DNA from: Streptococcus mitis
Lineage (GTDB): Bacteria > Bacillota > Bacilli > Lactobacillales > Streptococcaceae
Reading direction: 5' to 3'
DNA: 64,000 nt
NCBI GenBank assembly: GCA_001560895.1
Contig: CP014326.1
Coordinates: 260,001 to 324,000, forward strand
In this document: positions 37,838-46,792 of the stretch, one piece after another
How the letters are laid out: each line of letters opens with the position of its first letter
Position numbering within the stretch: the first letter of the stretch is position 1
The notes under the pieces: model-generated
Seen by the model: only the letters and a program-made list of their open reading frames with translations
Databases searched by the model: none
Told to the model about the DNA's origin: nothing
Position numbers and translations under genes: made by a program

Positions 37838-38404
37838 ATGCCATCGATTATCGAAGAATTACCTATGAAGATTTTTGAAGGTGCTAAGGAAGTTTATCAT
37901 CTTTTTAGTAGAAAACTTGAGGAGTACCAGATGAAAGTCCAGATAGAAGAAAATCAAAAAAACTGGAATAGATTTCTAGCTTCTACGCAAAATGTATTGG
38001 TAGAATTAGTGAAAGAAAATATTCAGGAAAATCAGTTTGCATATAAGCTATCTCCGATTTATGAAGAGCAGGAAGTTGATCAAGCTGATGGGAGTAAGTC
38101 AATTCAGAGAGTGCATGTAGCAGATGAAAGAGTTCCTTTATGTGCAATTGATAACCATGGGATTCGAGAATTTGAAGCTAGGTGTGTAGTTTTCCGGTTT
38201 CAAGTTTTTGGAGAGCTACCCCCAGAAGTTCTATTACGAATACAGGATACTTGGATTTTTTATTTGCACAAATATGCTCTTCATGGTCTCGCTGATCTAT
38301 ATGTAAAGCATGGGTTACGCTATCTAGTATTCATCATATGTAATGAATCAGATAAACGAACGATTAAAGGGGCGTTGTTCAAGTTGAAACATCCGTGGTC
38401 TTAG
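37838..38404 (+). CDS. Unrecognised element protein (188 aa)
   Basis: Second gene of the element, coupled to the first (AAAGGAGG ribosome site in the 11-base gap). The N-terminal half is charged and probably helical (FSRKLEEYQMKVQIEENQKN). The C-terminal half contains REFEARCVVFRFQVFGELPP and GLRYLVFIICNESDKRTIKG. No domain recognised, no membrane segment. A role in replication or its control is suggested only by the position upstream of rep. Confidence 0.7.
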   Translation: MPSIIEELPMKIFEGAKEVYHLFSRKLEEYQMKVQIEENQKNWNRFLASTQNVLVELVKENIQENQFAYKLSPIYEEQEVDQADGSKSIQRVHVADERVPLCAIDNHGIREFEARCVVFRFQVFGELPPEVLLRIQDTWIFYLHKYALHGLADLYVKHGLRYLVFIICNESDKRTIKGALFKLKHPWS

Positions 38405-38460
38405 ATGGTTAAATTCTTTATGCCGTGAAAGTTTATTGGCTATAGGTTAAGATAGATTAG

Positions 38461-38515
38461 ACTGGTTGGGGCGGTGCGGTCGAACTTTGTTCGCCGCGCC
38501 GACACAATCAGTTTT
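38461..38515 (+). promoter_or_regulatory. GC-rich long hairpin upstream of rep (candidate origin)
   Basis: Nested stem: ACTGGTTG pairs with CAATCAGT; inside, CGGTG-CGG-(T)-CGAAC pairs with GTTCG-CCG-CGCCG around a TTT loop. It stands out as a GC-rich island in AT-rich DNA, 120 bases ahead of the Rep gene. It ends in TTTT, so it could also act as a terminator. An initiator nick site for an HUH Rep often sits in such a cruciform. Confidence 0.55.
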
Positions 38516-38632
38516 ATAATCTTAGGGTCCCTATTGTCAATAAATCATGGAATAAATCTGAATTTAATCATCGATAGTGCGATGCCTTAACTTGATAAGC
38601 GTCAAACAAAAGCACGATAAGTATAAATATAT

Positions 38633-39484
38633 ATGTATAAAATAGATTCAACTAAACTTGTTAAAAGTTACTTGTATGGTGATACGATAGAAATGACAAC
38701 TGCGAATGGACAACAGGAGCAGACCATCAAGGTAATATCTGGAAAACGTTATGTAAATCTGGAGACGGGAGAAATTCATGACATGGATACTTCCAGTAGT
38801 ACACGACTCGATAATTTGAAGTCTACTAAACAGACTATGAAAAAACTACGCCGTCTAGTAGCTCACAATTTTACGGGAGGTATCAACCAGTTATGGATAA
38901 CGTTGACTTATCGAGACCATGTTACCGAAACAGCAATAGTTTACATGGATTTCAAAGCGTTCATTCGACGCATTCGTAATCAGTTTGGAAATGTTGATTA
39001 TATTACGGTCATTGAACCGCAAGCTAGTGGAAGGTGGCATTTGCATGTGTTATTAAAGAACGATTCTGAACTAACAATTCCTAACAATGACCTTGCTAAG
39101 ATGTGGGGGAAAGGTTTTACAAAGACCAAGAGGTTAAAGAGAGCTGATAAGGTTGGGAATTATTTGATTGCTTATTTATCTAATTTGCAGATAGGTGATG
39201 AGGGTTCACAAAACAAAGCAATTATAAAAGGTGCTCGCCTACATATGTATCCCAAGGGTATCAGAATTTATCTAACTAGCAGAGGAATTGAAAAGCCTTT
39301 GGAAATTACAACAACAAAGGGTGAGATTATGGAAACTTATAAAATTAACAGTCCTCCGACATTTTCACGTACCACTAAACATGAAACTCCTCATGGTGTG
39401 AAAGAATATACTACCGAGTTTTACGATAACATAAAAAGCTTGTCAGACACTTTTGGCGGAGCAACTGACAAGCTAAGTAGGTAA
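38633..39484 (+). CDS. HUH-type replication initiator (rolling-circle Rep)
   Basis: 283 residues. Motif 2, the metal-binding HUH, is His136-Leu-His138 in GRWHLHVLLKN. Motif 3 has Tyr177 and Tyr181 in VGNYLIAYLSN, which are candidates for the nicking tyrosine. Motif 1-like sequence is LWITLTYRD (~84). This is the layout of rolling-circle Rep endonucleases, which nick the origin and stay bound to the 5' end. No helicase domain. In an integrated element it would copy the excised circle or drive transfer by hijacking another relaxase system. The start codon has no strong ribosome site. Confidence 0.8.
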   Translation: MYKIDSTKLVKSYLYGDTIEMTTANGQQEQTIKVISGKRYVNLETGEIHDMDTSSSTRLDNLKSTKQTMKKLRRLVAHNFTGGINQLWITLTYRDHVTETAIVYMDFKAFIRRIRNQFGNVDYITVIEPQASGRWHLHVLLKNDSELTIPNNDLAKMWGKGFTKTKRLKRADKVGNYLIAYLSNLQIGDEGSQNKAIIKGARLHMYPKGIRIYLTSRGIEKPLEITTTKGEIMETYKINSPPTFSRTTKHETPHGVKEYTTEFYDNIKSLSDTFGGATDKLSR

Positions 39485-39536
39485 TAAAAGAAAATGTCTT
39501 TTACCATCCCTATTATATCAAAAATAGGAGAAATTT

Positions 39537-39746
39537 ATGGAAAATATATATATAAGCAAGAAAGGGATTACGGAATTATTTGATGTTCCGTTAAAAACCT
39601 TAAACAATGATCTAACAGAAATGCGAAGAAATGAAAAATTCCAAGGATACATTTTGAAGCCTTCTCATAAGAGAGTATATATAAATGTTGAAGGTTATAA
39701 GGAATTTCTGCTTTATAAACAAAAGAAATATGAGGAAGCTATGTAG
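39537..39746 (+). CDS. xis: Excisionase-like small DNA-binding protein
   Basis: 69 residues, basic, with a predicted winged helix-turn-helix: YISKKGITELFDVPLKTLNN then VYINVEGYKEFLLYKQ. Size, fold and position just before the integrase fit an excisionase (recombination directionality factor). AATAGGAG precedes the ATG by 8 bases. Alternative: a transcriptional regulator of the integrase. Confidence 0.65.
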   Translation: MENIYISKKGITELFDVPLKTLNNDLTEMRRNEKFQGYILKPSHKRVYINVEGYKEFLLYKQKKYEEAM

Positions 39747-39808
39747 TTATGTTATAATTAAGCTATGCTACATAGCTTTCCTTTGCTTTAAAAGTACAAG
39801 GAGAAGAA

Positions 39809-40948
39809 ATGTTTTTTAAAAAATTGGATAATGGTAAATACCGTTATTATGAGAAATTCTATCATGAACGAGAGGGAAAGTGGAAGCAAGTCTCTGTGAC
39901 TCTAAAATCAAAATCTAGAATTTCTCAAGCAGAAGCAAAACGTCGTTTGGCGCTAAAAATCGAAAAACTTCTAACCGCCCCTACAAAAGAGGAAGTTGAA
40001 AAGAAACAGCTAGAAGAAATGATTTTTAGTCAACTATTGGAAGAATGGAAAACGATTCGTTCCAGTGAGATAAAATCTTCTAGTTATAGAAGTGAGATGA
40101 AAAGTTTAGAGCTTTTCATGGGAGCAGTAGGAAATTTGAGAATATCAGATTACACCACTCAGATAGTTCAAACATATCTAATGAATTTGAATGTTCAAAA
40201 TTCAACAAGAAAAAATCGAAAAATATACTTGAATGCTATCTTTGATTATGCTGTAAAGGTCGGATATATTTCTGACTCACCAGTTAAAGGGGTGGTAATT
40301 CCGAAGCAGAAAGCGGACTATGAGAAGTTGCAAAAAGCAAAGGATAATTTCATTAGTAGAGAGGAACTAGGACAGGTTTTATCGTATTGTGAAAGTCACA
40401 ATAAAGATAAGCGTTATGCTTTGGCAATGGAATTTATCTTTTTAACTGGTCTTCGTTTTGCAGAGTTTATAGGGGTTCGCTATCAAGATGTAAACTTCAA
40501 AGCGAATCTTTTAACAATTGATCATACAATAGATTATGTTGCTCATGGATATGATGAGAGAATCTTACAGACAACGAAAACAGTAGGTTCTGTCAGGACG
40601 ATAGTACTAAGTGAACGTTGCTTGGATATTATCGAGTACTTTCGTAGTAACTGTTTTGATGAGGAATTCATCTTTGTGACTGAGCAAGGTAACATTATGA
40701 GACAGCCTTTGTTATATAGATTTATCAAAAGTATTTGTGAAGTAGTGTTGGGTGGGCACAGATCCTATAATATTCACATGCTTAGACATTCGCATATTAG
40801 TTTATTGGCTGAACTAGGGATACCCATAAAGGCTATTATGGAGCGAGTTGGACATAGAGATGAATCTATCACTTTAAGGATCTATAGTCATGTAACAAAA
40901 AATATACAAGATGAATTGAGAGAGAAACTTAATCAAATTCATCTGTAG
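39809..40948 (+). CDS. int: Tyrosine recombinase / integrase
   Basis: Site-specific recombinase of 379 residues. N-terminal arm-binding domain (KLDNGKYRYYEKFYHEREGK), SAM-like core-binding domain (~70-160) and catalytic domain with Arg216 (TGLRFAEF), His323 and Arg326 (HMLRHSH), His349 (VGHRDES) and nucleophile Tyr359 (RIYSHV). All residues needed for activity are there. An AAGGAG ribosome site precedes it. Three CTAACCA repeats start 4 bases after the stop. Confidence 0.93.
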   Translation: MFFKKLDNGKYRYYEKFYHEREGKWKQVSVTLKSKSRISQAEAKRRLALKIEKLLTAPTKEEVEKKQLEEMIFSQLLEEWKTIRSSEIKSSSYRSEMKSLELFMGAVGNLRISDYTTQIVQTYLMNLNVQNSTRKNRKIYLNAIFDYAVKVGYISDSPVKGVVIPKQKADYEKLQKAKDNFISREELGQVLSYCESHNKDKRYALAMEFIFLTGLRFAEFIGVRYQDVNFKANLLTIDHTIDYVAHGYDERILQTTKTVGSVRTIVLSERCLDIIEYFRSNCFDEEFIFVTEQGNIMRQPLLYRFIKSICEVVLGGHRSYNIHMLRHSHISLLAELGIPIKAIMERVGHRDESITLRIYSHVTKNIQDELREKLNQIHL

Positions 40949-40951
40949 ATG

Positions 40952-40981
40952 CTAACCATAGAACTAACCAAGTACTAACCA
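40952..40981 (+). repeat. Three CTAACCA direct repeats behind int (candidate arm sites)
   Basis: CTAACCA occurs at 40952, 40964 and 40975, with 12- and 11-base periods (one helix turn). Such short direct repeats near an int gene are typical binding sites for the integrase N-terminal domain. Confidence 0.6.
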
Positions 40982-41081
40982 AAGTGAATAGAAACTAGGG
41001 GAAATATAGGGAAGTATAGAAGAGAGAAAGTCTTTTCTTTTGGTAGCTAAGGAACATTGAGGAAAGAGAAGGAAATATAGT

Positions 41082-41858
41082 TTGGATATTTTTGATACAC
41101 ATACACACTTGAATGTAGAAGAATTTGCGGGTCGTGAGGCAGAAGAAATTGCCTTGGCTGCTGAGATGGGTGTGACACAGATGAATATTGTTGGTTTTGA
41201 TAAACCGACGATTGAGCGTGCTTTGGAGTTAGTAGATGAGTATGACCAGCTCTATGCGACAATCGGTTGGCATCCGACAGAAGCAGGGATTTACACGGAG
41301 GAGATTGAAGCCTATTTGCTTGATAAGCTCAAGCATCCCAAGGTTGTGGCTTTAGGTGAAATTGGATTGGACTACCATTGGATGACAGCTCCAAAAGAGG
41401 TTCAGGAGCAGGTTTTTCGCCGTCAGATTCAGCTATCTAAGGGCTTGGATTTGCCTTTTGTTGTCCATACCCGTGATGCGCTGGAAGATACCTATGAGAT
41501 TATCAAGAGCGAGGGAGTTGGACCTCGAGGTGGCATTATGCATTCTTTCTCAGGAACTCTTGAGTGGGCAGAGAAGTTTGTCGAGCTTGGTATGACCATT
41601 TCCTTCTCAGGAGTGGTGACTTTTAAGAAGGCAACTGACATCCAAGAGGCTGCTAGAGAACTTCCTCTGGACAAGATTTTGGTGGAGACGGATGCGCCCT
41701 ACCTAGCTCCTGTTCCTAAACGGGGTCGTGAAAATAAAACAGCCTATACTCGCTATGTAGTGGACTTTATCGCTGACTTGCGTGGCATGACGACAGAAGA
41801 GCTAGCAGCAGCAACGACTGCAAATGCAGAGCGAATTTTTGGATTGGACAGCAAGTAA
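41082..41858 (+). CDS. tatD: TatD-family metal-dependent deoxyribonuclease
   Basis: 258 residues of an amidohydrolase-fold hydrolase. Metal ligands are visible: FDTHTHL at the N-terminus, Glu in ALGEIGLDYHW, His in FVVHTRDA, His in MHSFSGT and the Asp in VETDAPYLAPVP. It starts with TTG, preceded by GAAGG; no nearby ATG would retain the HxH motif. The stop overlaps the rnmV start (TAATG), so the two are coupled. It lies immediately right of the mobile element. Confidence 0.93.
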   Translation: MDIFDTHTHLNVEEFAGREAEEIALAAEMGVTQMNIVGFDKPTIERALELVDEYDQLYATIGWHPTEAGIYTEEIEAYLLDKLKHPKVVALGEIGLDYHWMTAPKEVQEQVFRRQIQLSKGLDLPFVVHTRDALEDTYEIIKSEGVGPRGGIMHSFSGTLEWAEKFVELGMTISFSGVVTFKKATDIQEAARELPLDKILVETDAPYLAPVPKRGRENKTAYTRYVVDFIADLRGMTTEELAAATTANAERIFGLDSK

Positions 41859-42424
41859 TGAAAGAAAAAATTTCTCAAGTCATCGTGGTTGAAGGTCGCG
41901 ATGATACGGCCAATCTCAAACGTTATTTCGAGGTAGAGACCTATGAGACTAGAGGTTCTGCCATTAATGAGCAGGATCTAGAGCGAATTCAGCGTCTACA
42001 CCAACGTCATGGAGTCATTGTCTTTACAGACCCAGATTTTAATGGGGAGCGGATTCGTCGTATGATTATGACGACCATTCCAACAGTTCAGCATGCCTTT
42101 CTCAAACGAGATGAAGCTGTTCCCAAGTCCAAGACCAAGGGCTGTTCTCTTGGAATTGAGCATGCCAGCTATGAAGACCTGAAAACGGCTCTAGCTCAGA
42201 TTACAGAACAATTTGAACATGAGAGTCAGTTTGATATCAGTCGTAGCGACTTGATTCGCCTTGGTTTTTTAGCAGGAGCAGATAGTCGTAAGCGACGAGA
42301 ATATCTAGGAGAGACTCTCCGAATTGGCTATTCCAACGGCAAGCAACTCCTCAAACGCCTAGAGTTGTTTGGAGTCACCTTAGCAGAAGTGGAAGAAGCT
42401 ATGAAATCTTATGAGAACAGCTAA
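41858..42424 (+). CDS. rnmV: Ribonuclease M5
   Basis: Processes the 5S rRNA precursor. 188 residues with an N-terminal TOPRIM domain: Glu in VIVVEGRDDT, the DxD motif in VFTDPDFNGERIRR. The C-terminal domain includes the family-specific LIRLGFLAGADSRKRREYLG. Translationally coupled to tatD, as in most Firmicutes where tatD-rnmV-rsmA are neighbours. Confidence 0.95.
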   Translation: MKEKISQVIVVEGRDDTANLKRYFEVETYETRGSAINEQDLERIQRLHQRHGVIVFTDPDFNGERIRRMIMTTIPTVQHAFLKRDEAVPKSKTKGCSLGIEHASYEDLKTALAQITEQFEHESQFDISRSDLIRLGFLAGADSRKRREYLGETLRIGYSNGKQLLKRLELFGVTLAEVEEAMKSYENS

Positions 42425-42489
42425 GTAGACCCCAAAATACAAGGGGAATGTGTTACAATAGTAGTAACAGATAATAGAAAAGAGAATAG

Positions 42490-43362
42490 ATGAGAATTGC
42501 AGATTATAGCGTGACCAAGGCAGTGCTGGAGCGTCACGGTTTTACCTTTAAAAAGTCCTTCGGGCAAAATTTCTTGACGGATACCAATATCCTTCAAAAA
42601 ATCGTGGATACGGCTGAAATTGATGACCAAGTCAATGTTATAGAAATCGGGCCAGGGATTGGCGCCTTGACAGAATTTTTGGCTGAGCGTGCAGCTCAAG
42701 TCATGGCCTTTGAGATTGACCACCGTTTGGTACCGATTTTGGCAGATACTCTTCGTGATTTTGATAATGTGACAGTGGTCAACGAGGACATTCTCAAAGT
42801 GGATTTAGCGCAACATATCCAGAATTTCAAAAATCCTGAATTGCCGATCAAGGTAGTAGCCAACTTGCCTTACTACATCACGACGCCTATTCTCATGCAC
42901 TTGATCGAGAGTGGCATTCCTTTTAGTGAGTTTGTGGTCATGATGCAAAAAGAAGTGGCGGATCGGATCTCAGCACAGCCCAATACCAAGGCTTATGGTA
43001 GCTTGTCGATTGCGGTGCAGTATTACATGACTGCCAAGGTTGCCTTTATCGTTCCTCGTACGGTCTTTGTGCCAGCGCCAAATGTGGACTCAGCCATTTT
43101 AAAAATGGTGCGTCGTCCAGAGCCAGCTGTAGCAGTAGAAGACGAGAACTTCTTCTTTAAGGTTTCCAAGGCTAGTTTTACCCATCGCCGCAAGACCTTG
43201 TGGAACAACTTGACAGGTTACTTTGGCAAAACTGAAGAAGTTAAGGATAAATTGACCAAGGCCTTGGATCAAGCGGGCTTGTCACCAAGTGTGCGTGGGG
43301 AAGCCCTCAGCTTGGCAGAATTTGCCAGTCTAGCAGACGCACTTAAAGGGCAAGGATTCTAA
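42490..43362 (+). CDS. rsmA: 16S rRNA (A1518/A1519) dimethyltransferase
   Basis: KsgA: dimethylates two adjacent adenines in helix 45 of 16S rRNA. 290 residues. SAM-binding motif [17 protein letters not shown]; catalytic [10 protein letters not shown]; conserved start [14 protein letters not shown]. It has a promoter -10 (GTTACAAT) about 30 bases upstream but only a weak ribosome site. rsgA follows after one base. Confidence 0.96.
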   Translation: MRIADYSVTKAVLERHGFTFKKSFGQNFLTDTNILQKIVDTAEIDDQVNVIEIGPGIGALTEFLAERAAQVMAFEIDHRLVPILADTLRDFDNVTVVNEDILKVDLAQHIQNFKNPELPIKVVANLPYYITTPILMHLIESGIPFSEFVVMMQKEVADRISAQPNTKAYGSLSIAVQYYMTAKVAFIVPRTVFVPAPNVDSAILKMVRRPEPAVAVEDENFFFKVSKASFTHRRKTLWNNLTGYFGKTEEVKDKLTKALDQAGLSPSVRGEALSLAEFASLADALKGQGF

Positions 43363-43363
43363 G

Positions 43364-44242
43364 ATGCAGGGACAAATCATTAAAGCCTTGGCTGGGTTCT
43401 ACTATGTAGAGAGTGATGGCCAGGTTTATCAAACACGCGCGCGTGGGAATTTCCGTAAAAAAGGCCATACACCCTACGTTGGGGACTGGGTAGACTTTTC
43501 TGCCGAGGAAAATTCAGAAGGTTATATCCTTAAGATTCACGAACGGAAAAACAGTCTGGTTCGTCCGCCTATTGTCAATATCGATCAAGCTGTGGTGATT
43601 ATGTCGGTCAAGGAACCTGATTTTAACAGCAATTTGCTGGATCGTTTCTTGGTTCTTCTGGAGCACAAGGGTATCCATCCCATCGTTTATATTTCCAAAA
43701 TGGACTTGTTGGAAGATAGAGGAGAACTGGATTTTTACCAACAAACCTATGGAGCTATTGGCTACGATTTTGTGACGAGTAAAGAGGAACTCCTGCCTTT
43801 GTTAACAGGCAAAGTGACGGTCTTTATGGGACAGACAGGTGTTGGGAAATCAACCCTTCTCAATAAAATCGCACCGGACCTCAATCTCGAAACAGGAGAA
43901 ATCTCAGACAGTCTAGGTCGTGGCCGTCATACCACTCGAGCTGTTAGTTTTTACAACCTCAATGGGGGTAAAATCGCAGATACACCAGGCTTTTCATCAC
44001 TGGATTATGAAGTATCAGCGGCTGAAGACCTCAATCAGGCCTTTCCAGAGCTTGCTTCTGTCAGTCGCGACTGTAAGTTCCGTAGCTGTACCCATACCCA
44101 TGAGCCGTCTTGTGCTGTCAAGCCAGCTGTAGAAGAGGGGACCATTGCGTCTTTCCGTTTTGACAACTACCTGCAATTTCTTAGCGAAATTGAAAATCGC
44201 AGAGAAACCTACAAAAAAGTCAGCAAAAAAATTCCAAAATAA
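43364..44242 (+). CDS. rsgA: Ribosome small-subunit GTPase
   Basis: Circularly permuted GTPase that checks late 30S maturation; 292 residues. OB-fold N-terminal domain, then motifs in permuted order: G4 ISKMDL (~107), G1 [12 protein letters not shown] (~160), G3 DTPGFSSLD. The C-terminal zinc domain has [14 protein letters not shown]. Coding starts one base after rsmA, with AAGGA inside the rsmA end. Confidence 0.96.
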   Translation: MQGQIIKALAGFYYVESDGQVYQTRARGNFRKKGHTPYVGDWVDFSAEENSEGYILKIHERKNSLVRPPIVNIDQAVVIMSVKEPDFNSNLLDRFLVLLEHKGIHPIVYISKMDLLEDRGELDFYQQTYGAIGYDFVTSKEELLPLLTGKVTVFMGQTGVGKSTLLNKIAPDLNLETGEISDSLGRGRHTTRAVSFYNLNGGKIADTPGFSSLDYEVSAAEDLNQAFPELASVSRDCKFRSCTHTHEPSCAVKPAVEEGTIASFRFDNYLQFLSEIENRRETYKKVSKKIPK

Positions 44243-44252
44243 GGAGAAACCT

Positions 44253-44909
44253 ATGTCGCAATACAAGATTGCTCCGTCAATTCTGGCAGCAGATTATGCC
44301 AACTTTGAACGTGAAATCAAACGCCTAGAAGCAACTGGGGCAGAGTATGCCCATATCGATATTATGGACGGTCACTTTGTGCCACAAATCAGTTTTGGTG
44401 CAGGTGTGGTTGAAGCACTTCGTCCACATAGTAAGATGGTCTTTGACTGTCACTTGATGGTGGCGAATCCAGAGCATCATCTAGAAGACTTTGCTCGTGC
44501 AGGAGCAGATATCATCAGTATCCATGTAGAAGCAACGCCTCATATTCATGGTGCTCTCCAAAAGATTCGTTCGTTCGGTGTCAAACCTTCGGTTGTCATC
44601 AATCCTGGTACGCCTGTTGAAGCCATTAAGCACGTCCTTCATCTAGTTGACCAAGTCTTAGTCATGACAGTGAACCCTGGCTTCGGTGGGCAAGCTTTTC
44701 TACCTGAAACCATGGATAAGATTCGTGAGTTGGTTGCCCTTCGTGATGAAAAAGGCTTGAACTTTGAAATCGAAGTGGATGGTGGGATTGATGACCAAAC
44801 TATTGCTCAAGCCAAAGAAGCTGGTGCGACTGTTTTTGTAGCAGGTTCTTATGTCTTTAAGGGAGATGTCAATGAGCGAGTACAAACTCTCAGAAAAGAA
44901 CTGGACTAG
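44253..44909 (+). CDS. rpe: Ribulose-phosphate 3-epimerase
   Basis: Pentose-phosphate pathway enzyme, 218 residues, TIM barrel. The N-terminal KIAPSILAADYANFE, metal-site HIDIMDGHFVPQIS, FDCHLMV, and phosphate-binding VNPGFGGQAF and EVDGGI motifs are present. Start at MSQYKIAPS (44253) with AAGGAG 6 bases upstream. Ends inside thiN. Confidence 0.96.
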   Translation: MSQYKIAPSILAADYANFEREIKRLEATGAEYAHIDIMDGHFVPQISFGAGVVEALRPHSKMVFDCHLMVANPEHHLEDFARAGADIISIHVEATPHIHGALQKIRSFGVKPSVVINPGTPVEAIKHVLHLVDQVLVMTVNPGFGGQAFLPETMDKIRELVALRDEKGLNFEIEVDGGIDDQTIAQAKEAGATVFVAGSYVFKGDVNERVQTLRKELD

Positions 44910-45534
44910 GGTTGCCGTTTTTGCAGGCGGAGACCGAGGACACTACAGGACAGATTTTGATTGCTTTGTCGGTGTGGATCGGGGCTCGCTCTGGGTCTTG
45001 GAGGAAAAACTTCCTCTCGCCCTAGCAGTTGGGGATTTTGATTCTGTAACGGAAGAAGAGCGACAGGTGATTCAAAAACGTGCTCAGCATTTTGTTCAAG
45101 CGCGACCAGAAAAAGATGATACGGATTTGGAATTGGCTCTCTTAACCATCTTTGAACAAAATCCTCAGGCCCAGGTTACTATTTTCGGTGCTTTGGGTGG
45201 CCGTATTGACCATATGTTGGCCAATGTCTTTCTGCCTAGCAATCCCAAGTTGGCACCTTATATGCGCCAGATAGCGATTGAGGATGGGCAAAACTTGATT
45301 GCCTATTGTCCAGAAGGAACCAGTCAGCTTGAACCGCGTTCAGACTACGACTATCTAGCCTTTATGCCAGTTCGGGATAGCCAGCTGACCATTCTTGGTG
45401 CCAAGTATGAGTTGACAGAGGAAAATTTTTTCTTTAAAAAAGTGTACGCTTCTAACGAATATATAGATAGGGAAGTTTCGGTGACTTGCCCAGATGGCTA
45501 TGTGGTTGTCTTGCATAGCAAGGACAGGAGGTAA
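44872..45534 (+). CDS. thiN: Thiamine pyrophosphokinase
   Basis: Converts thiamine to thiamine diphosphate; 220 residues. Landmarks: AVFAGGDRGH, GVDRGSLWVLE, AVGDFDSVTEEE and FVQARPEKDDTDLELAL, FGALGGRIDHMLAN. I choose ATG 44872 (MSEYKLSE), since GGGAG lies 6 bases upstream; it overlaps rpe by 38 bases. rmuC starts one base after the stop. Confidence 0.93.
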   Translation: MSEYKLSEKNWTRVAVFAGGDRGHYRTDFDCFVGVDRGSLWVLEEKLPLALAVGDFDSVTEEERQVIQKRAQHFVQARPEKDDTDLELALLTIFEQNPQAQVTIFGALGGRIDHMLANVFLPSNPKLAPYMRQIAIEDGQNLIAYCPEGTSQLEPRSDYDYLAFMPVRDSQLTILGAKYELTEENFFFKKVYASNEYIDREVSVTCPDGYVVVLHSKDRR

Positions 45535-45535
45535 G

Positions 45536-46792
45536 ATGGAAAGTTTACTTGTTCTATTATTAATTGCCAACCTAGCTGGTCTCTTTCTGATTTGGCAGAG
45601 GCAGGATAAGCAGGAGAAACACCTAAGTAAGAGCTTGGAGGAACAGGCAGATCATTTATCAGATCAGTTGGATTATCGTTTTGAACAAGCCAGACAAGCC
45701 AATCAGTTAGATCAAAAAGATTTGGAAGTGGCTGTCAGTGACCGCTTGCAAGAAGTGCGAATGGAATTGCACCAAGGCCTGACTCAGGTCCGTCAAGAAA
45801 TGACAGATAGTCTCCTCCAAACCAGAGACAAGACCGATCAACGCCTGCAAGCCTTGCAGGAATCAAACGAGCAACGTTTGGAACAAATGCGCCAAACGGT
45901 CGAGGAAAAGTTAGAAAAGACCTTGCAGACGCGCTTGCAAGCTTCCTTCGAGACAGTTTCCAAGCAATTGGAGTCGGTCAATCGTGGTCTGGGAGAAATG
46001 CAGACAGTTGCCCGTGATGTCGGTGCTCTTAATAAGGTTCTCTCTGGAACCAAGACGCGAGGGATTCTGGGCGAATTGCAACTGGGGCAGATTATTGAAG
46101 ACATCATGACCCCTGCCCAGTATGAACGAGAATTTGCAACGGTTGAAAATTCTAGTGAGCGAGTAGAGTATGCCATCAAGTTACCTGGCCAAGGCGATCA
46201 AGAATATGTCTACTTACCGATTGACTCCAAGTTTCCACTGGCGGATTATTACCGCTTAGAAGAAGCTTATGAAGCAGGCGATAAGGATGAAATCGAACGT
46301 TGTCGTAAGTCGCTTTTAGCAAGCGTCAAGCGCTTTGCCAAGGATATCAGGAACAAGTACATAGCACCACCTCGGACAACCAATTTTGGAGTCTTGTTTG
46401 TTCCGACAGAGGGACTCTACTCAGAAATCGTCCGCAATCCGATCTTCTTTGATGATTTGAGGCGGGAGGAGCAGATTATTGTCGCTGGACCTAGTACCCT
46501 GTCAGCCCTGCTTAATTCCCTATCAGTTGGCTTCAAAACCCTCAATATCCAAAAGAGTGCCGACCATATCAGTAAGACCCTTGCTAGTGTCAAGACCGAG
46601 TTTGGCAAGTTTGGTGGCATTCTGGTCAAGGCACAAAAACATCTTCAACATGCCTCTGGCAATATTGATGAATTATTAAACCGTCGCACTACAGCTATCG
46701 AGCGAACGCTCCGTCACATTGAGTTATCAGAAGGTGAGCCTGCGCTTGATCTACTCCATTTCCAAGAAGATGAGGAAGAATATGAAGATTAG
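45536..46792 (+). CDS. rmuC: DNA recombination protein RmuC
   Basis: 418 residues. One N-terminal membrane segment (LLVLLLIANLAGLFLIW), then a long glutamine-rich coiled coil (~25-160), then the RmuC nuclease-like domain (TRGILGELQLGQIIEDIM; DSKFPLADYYRLEEAYEAGD; FVPTEGLYSEIVRNP). RmuC limits certain recombination events such as inversions at short repeats. Start after AGGAGG; end overlaps yhaM by 11 bases. Confidence 0.93.
   Translation: MESLLVLLLIANLAGLFLIWQRQDKQEKHLSKSLEEQADHLSDQLDYRFEQARQANQLDQKDLEVAVSDRLQEVRMELHQGLTQVRQEMTDSLLQTRDKTDQRLQALQESNEQRLEQMRQTVEEKLEKTLQTRLQASFETVSKQLESVNRGLGEMQTVARDVGALNKVLSGTKTRGILGELQLGQIIEDIMTPAQYEREFATVENSSERVEYAIKLPGQGDQEYVYLPIDSKFPLADYYRLEEAYEAGDKDEIERCRKSLLASVKRFAKDIRNKYIAPPRTTNFGVLFVPTEGLYSEIVRNPIFFDDLRREEQIIVAGPSTLSALLNSLSVGFKTLNIQKSADHISKTLASVKTEFGKFGGILVKAQKHLQHASGNIDELLNRRTTAIERTLRHIELSEGEPALDLLHFQEDEEEYED

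Larger units (their letters stand above)
37280..41060 (+). mobile_element. Small integrative element with Rep, Xis and tyrosine integrase
   Basis: About 3.7 kb of AT-rich DNA unlike its neighbours in gene content: two unrecognised genes, a GC-rich hairpin, an HUH-type Rep, an excisionase-like protein and an integrase at one end, all on the plus strand. The left boundary is set by the truncation of the APC gene. The right one lies between the integrase stop (40948) and tatD (41082). I could not find a convincing att direct repeat, so the ends are approximate. No cargo, relaxase or structural genes are seen. Confidence 0.75.

Noticed and set aside
37280..41060. Anti-phage defence or toxin-antitoxin genes in the element.
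   Set aside because: No recognised nuclease-methylase pair, reverse transcriptase, abortive infection, or toxin-antitoxin motif; the two unknown genes cannot be assigned to defence on this evidence.
37240..41090. Direct att repeats flanking the integrative element.
   Set aside because: I compared the flanks by eye for shared words of 10 bases or more and found only short AT-rich matches; none good enough to name as attL/attR.
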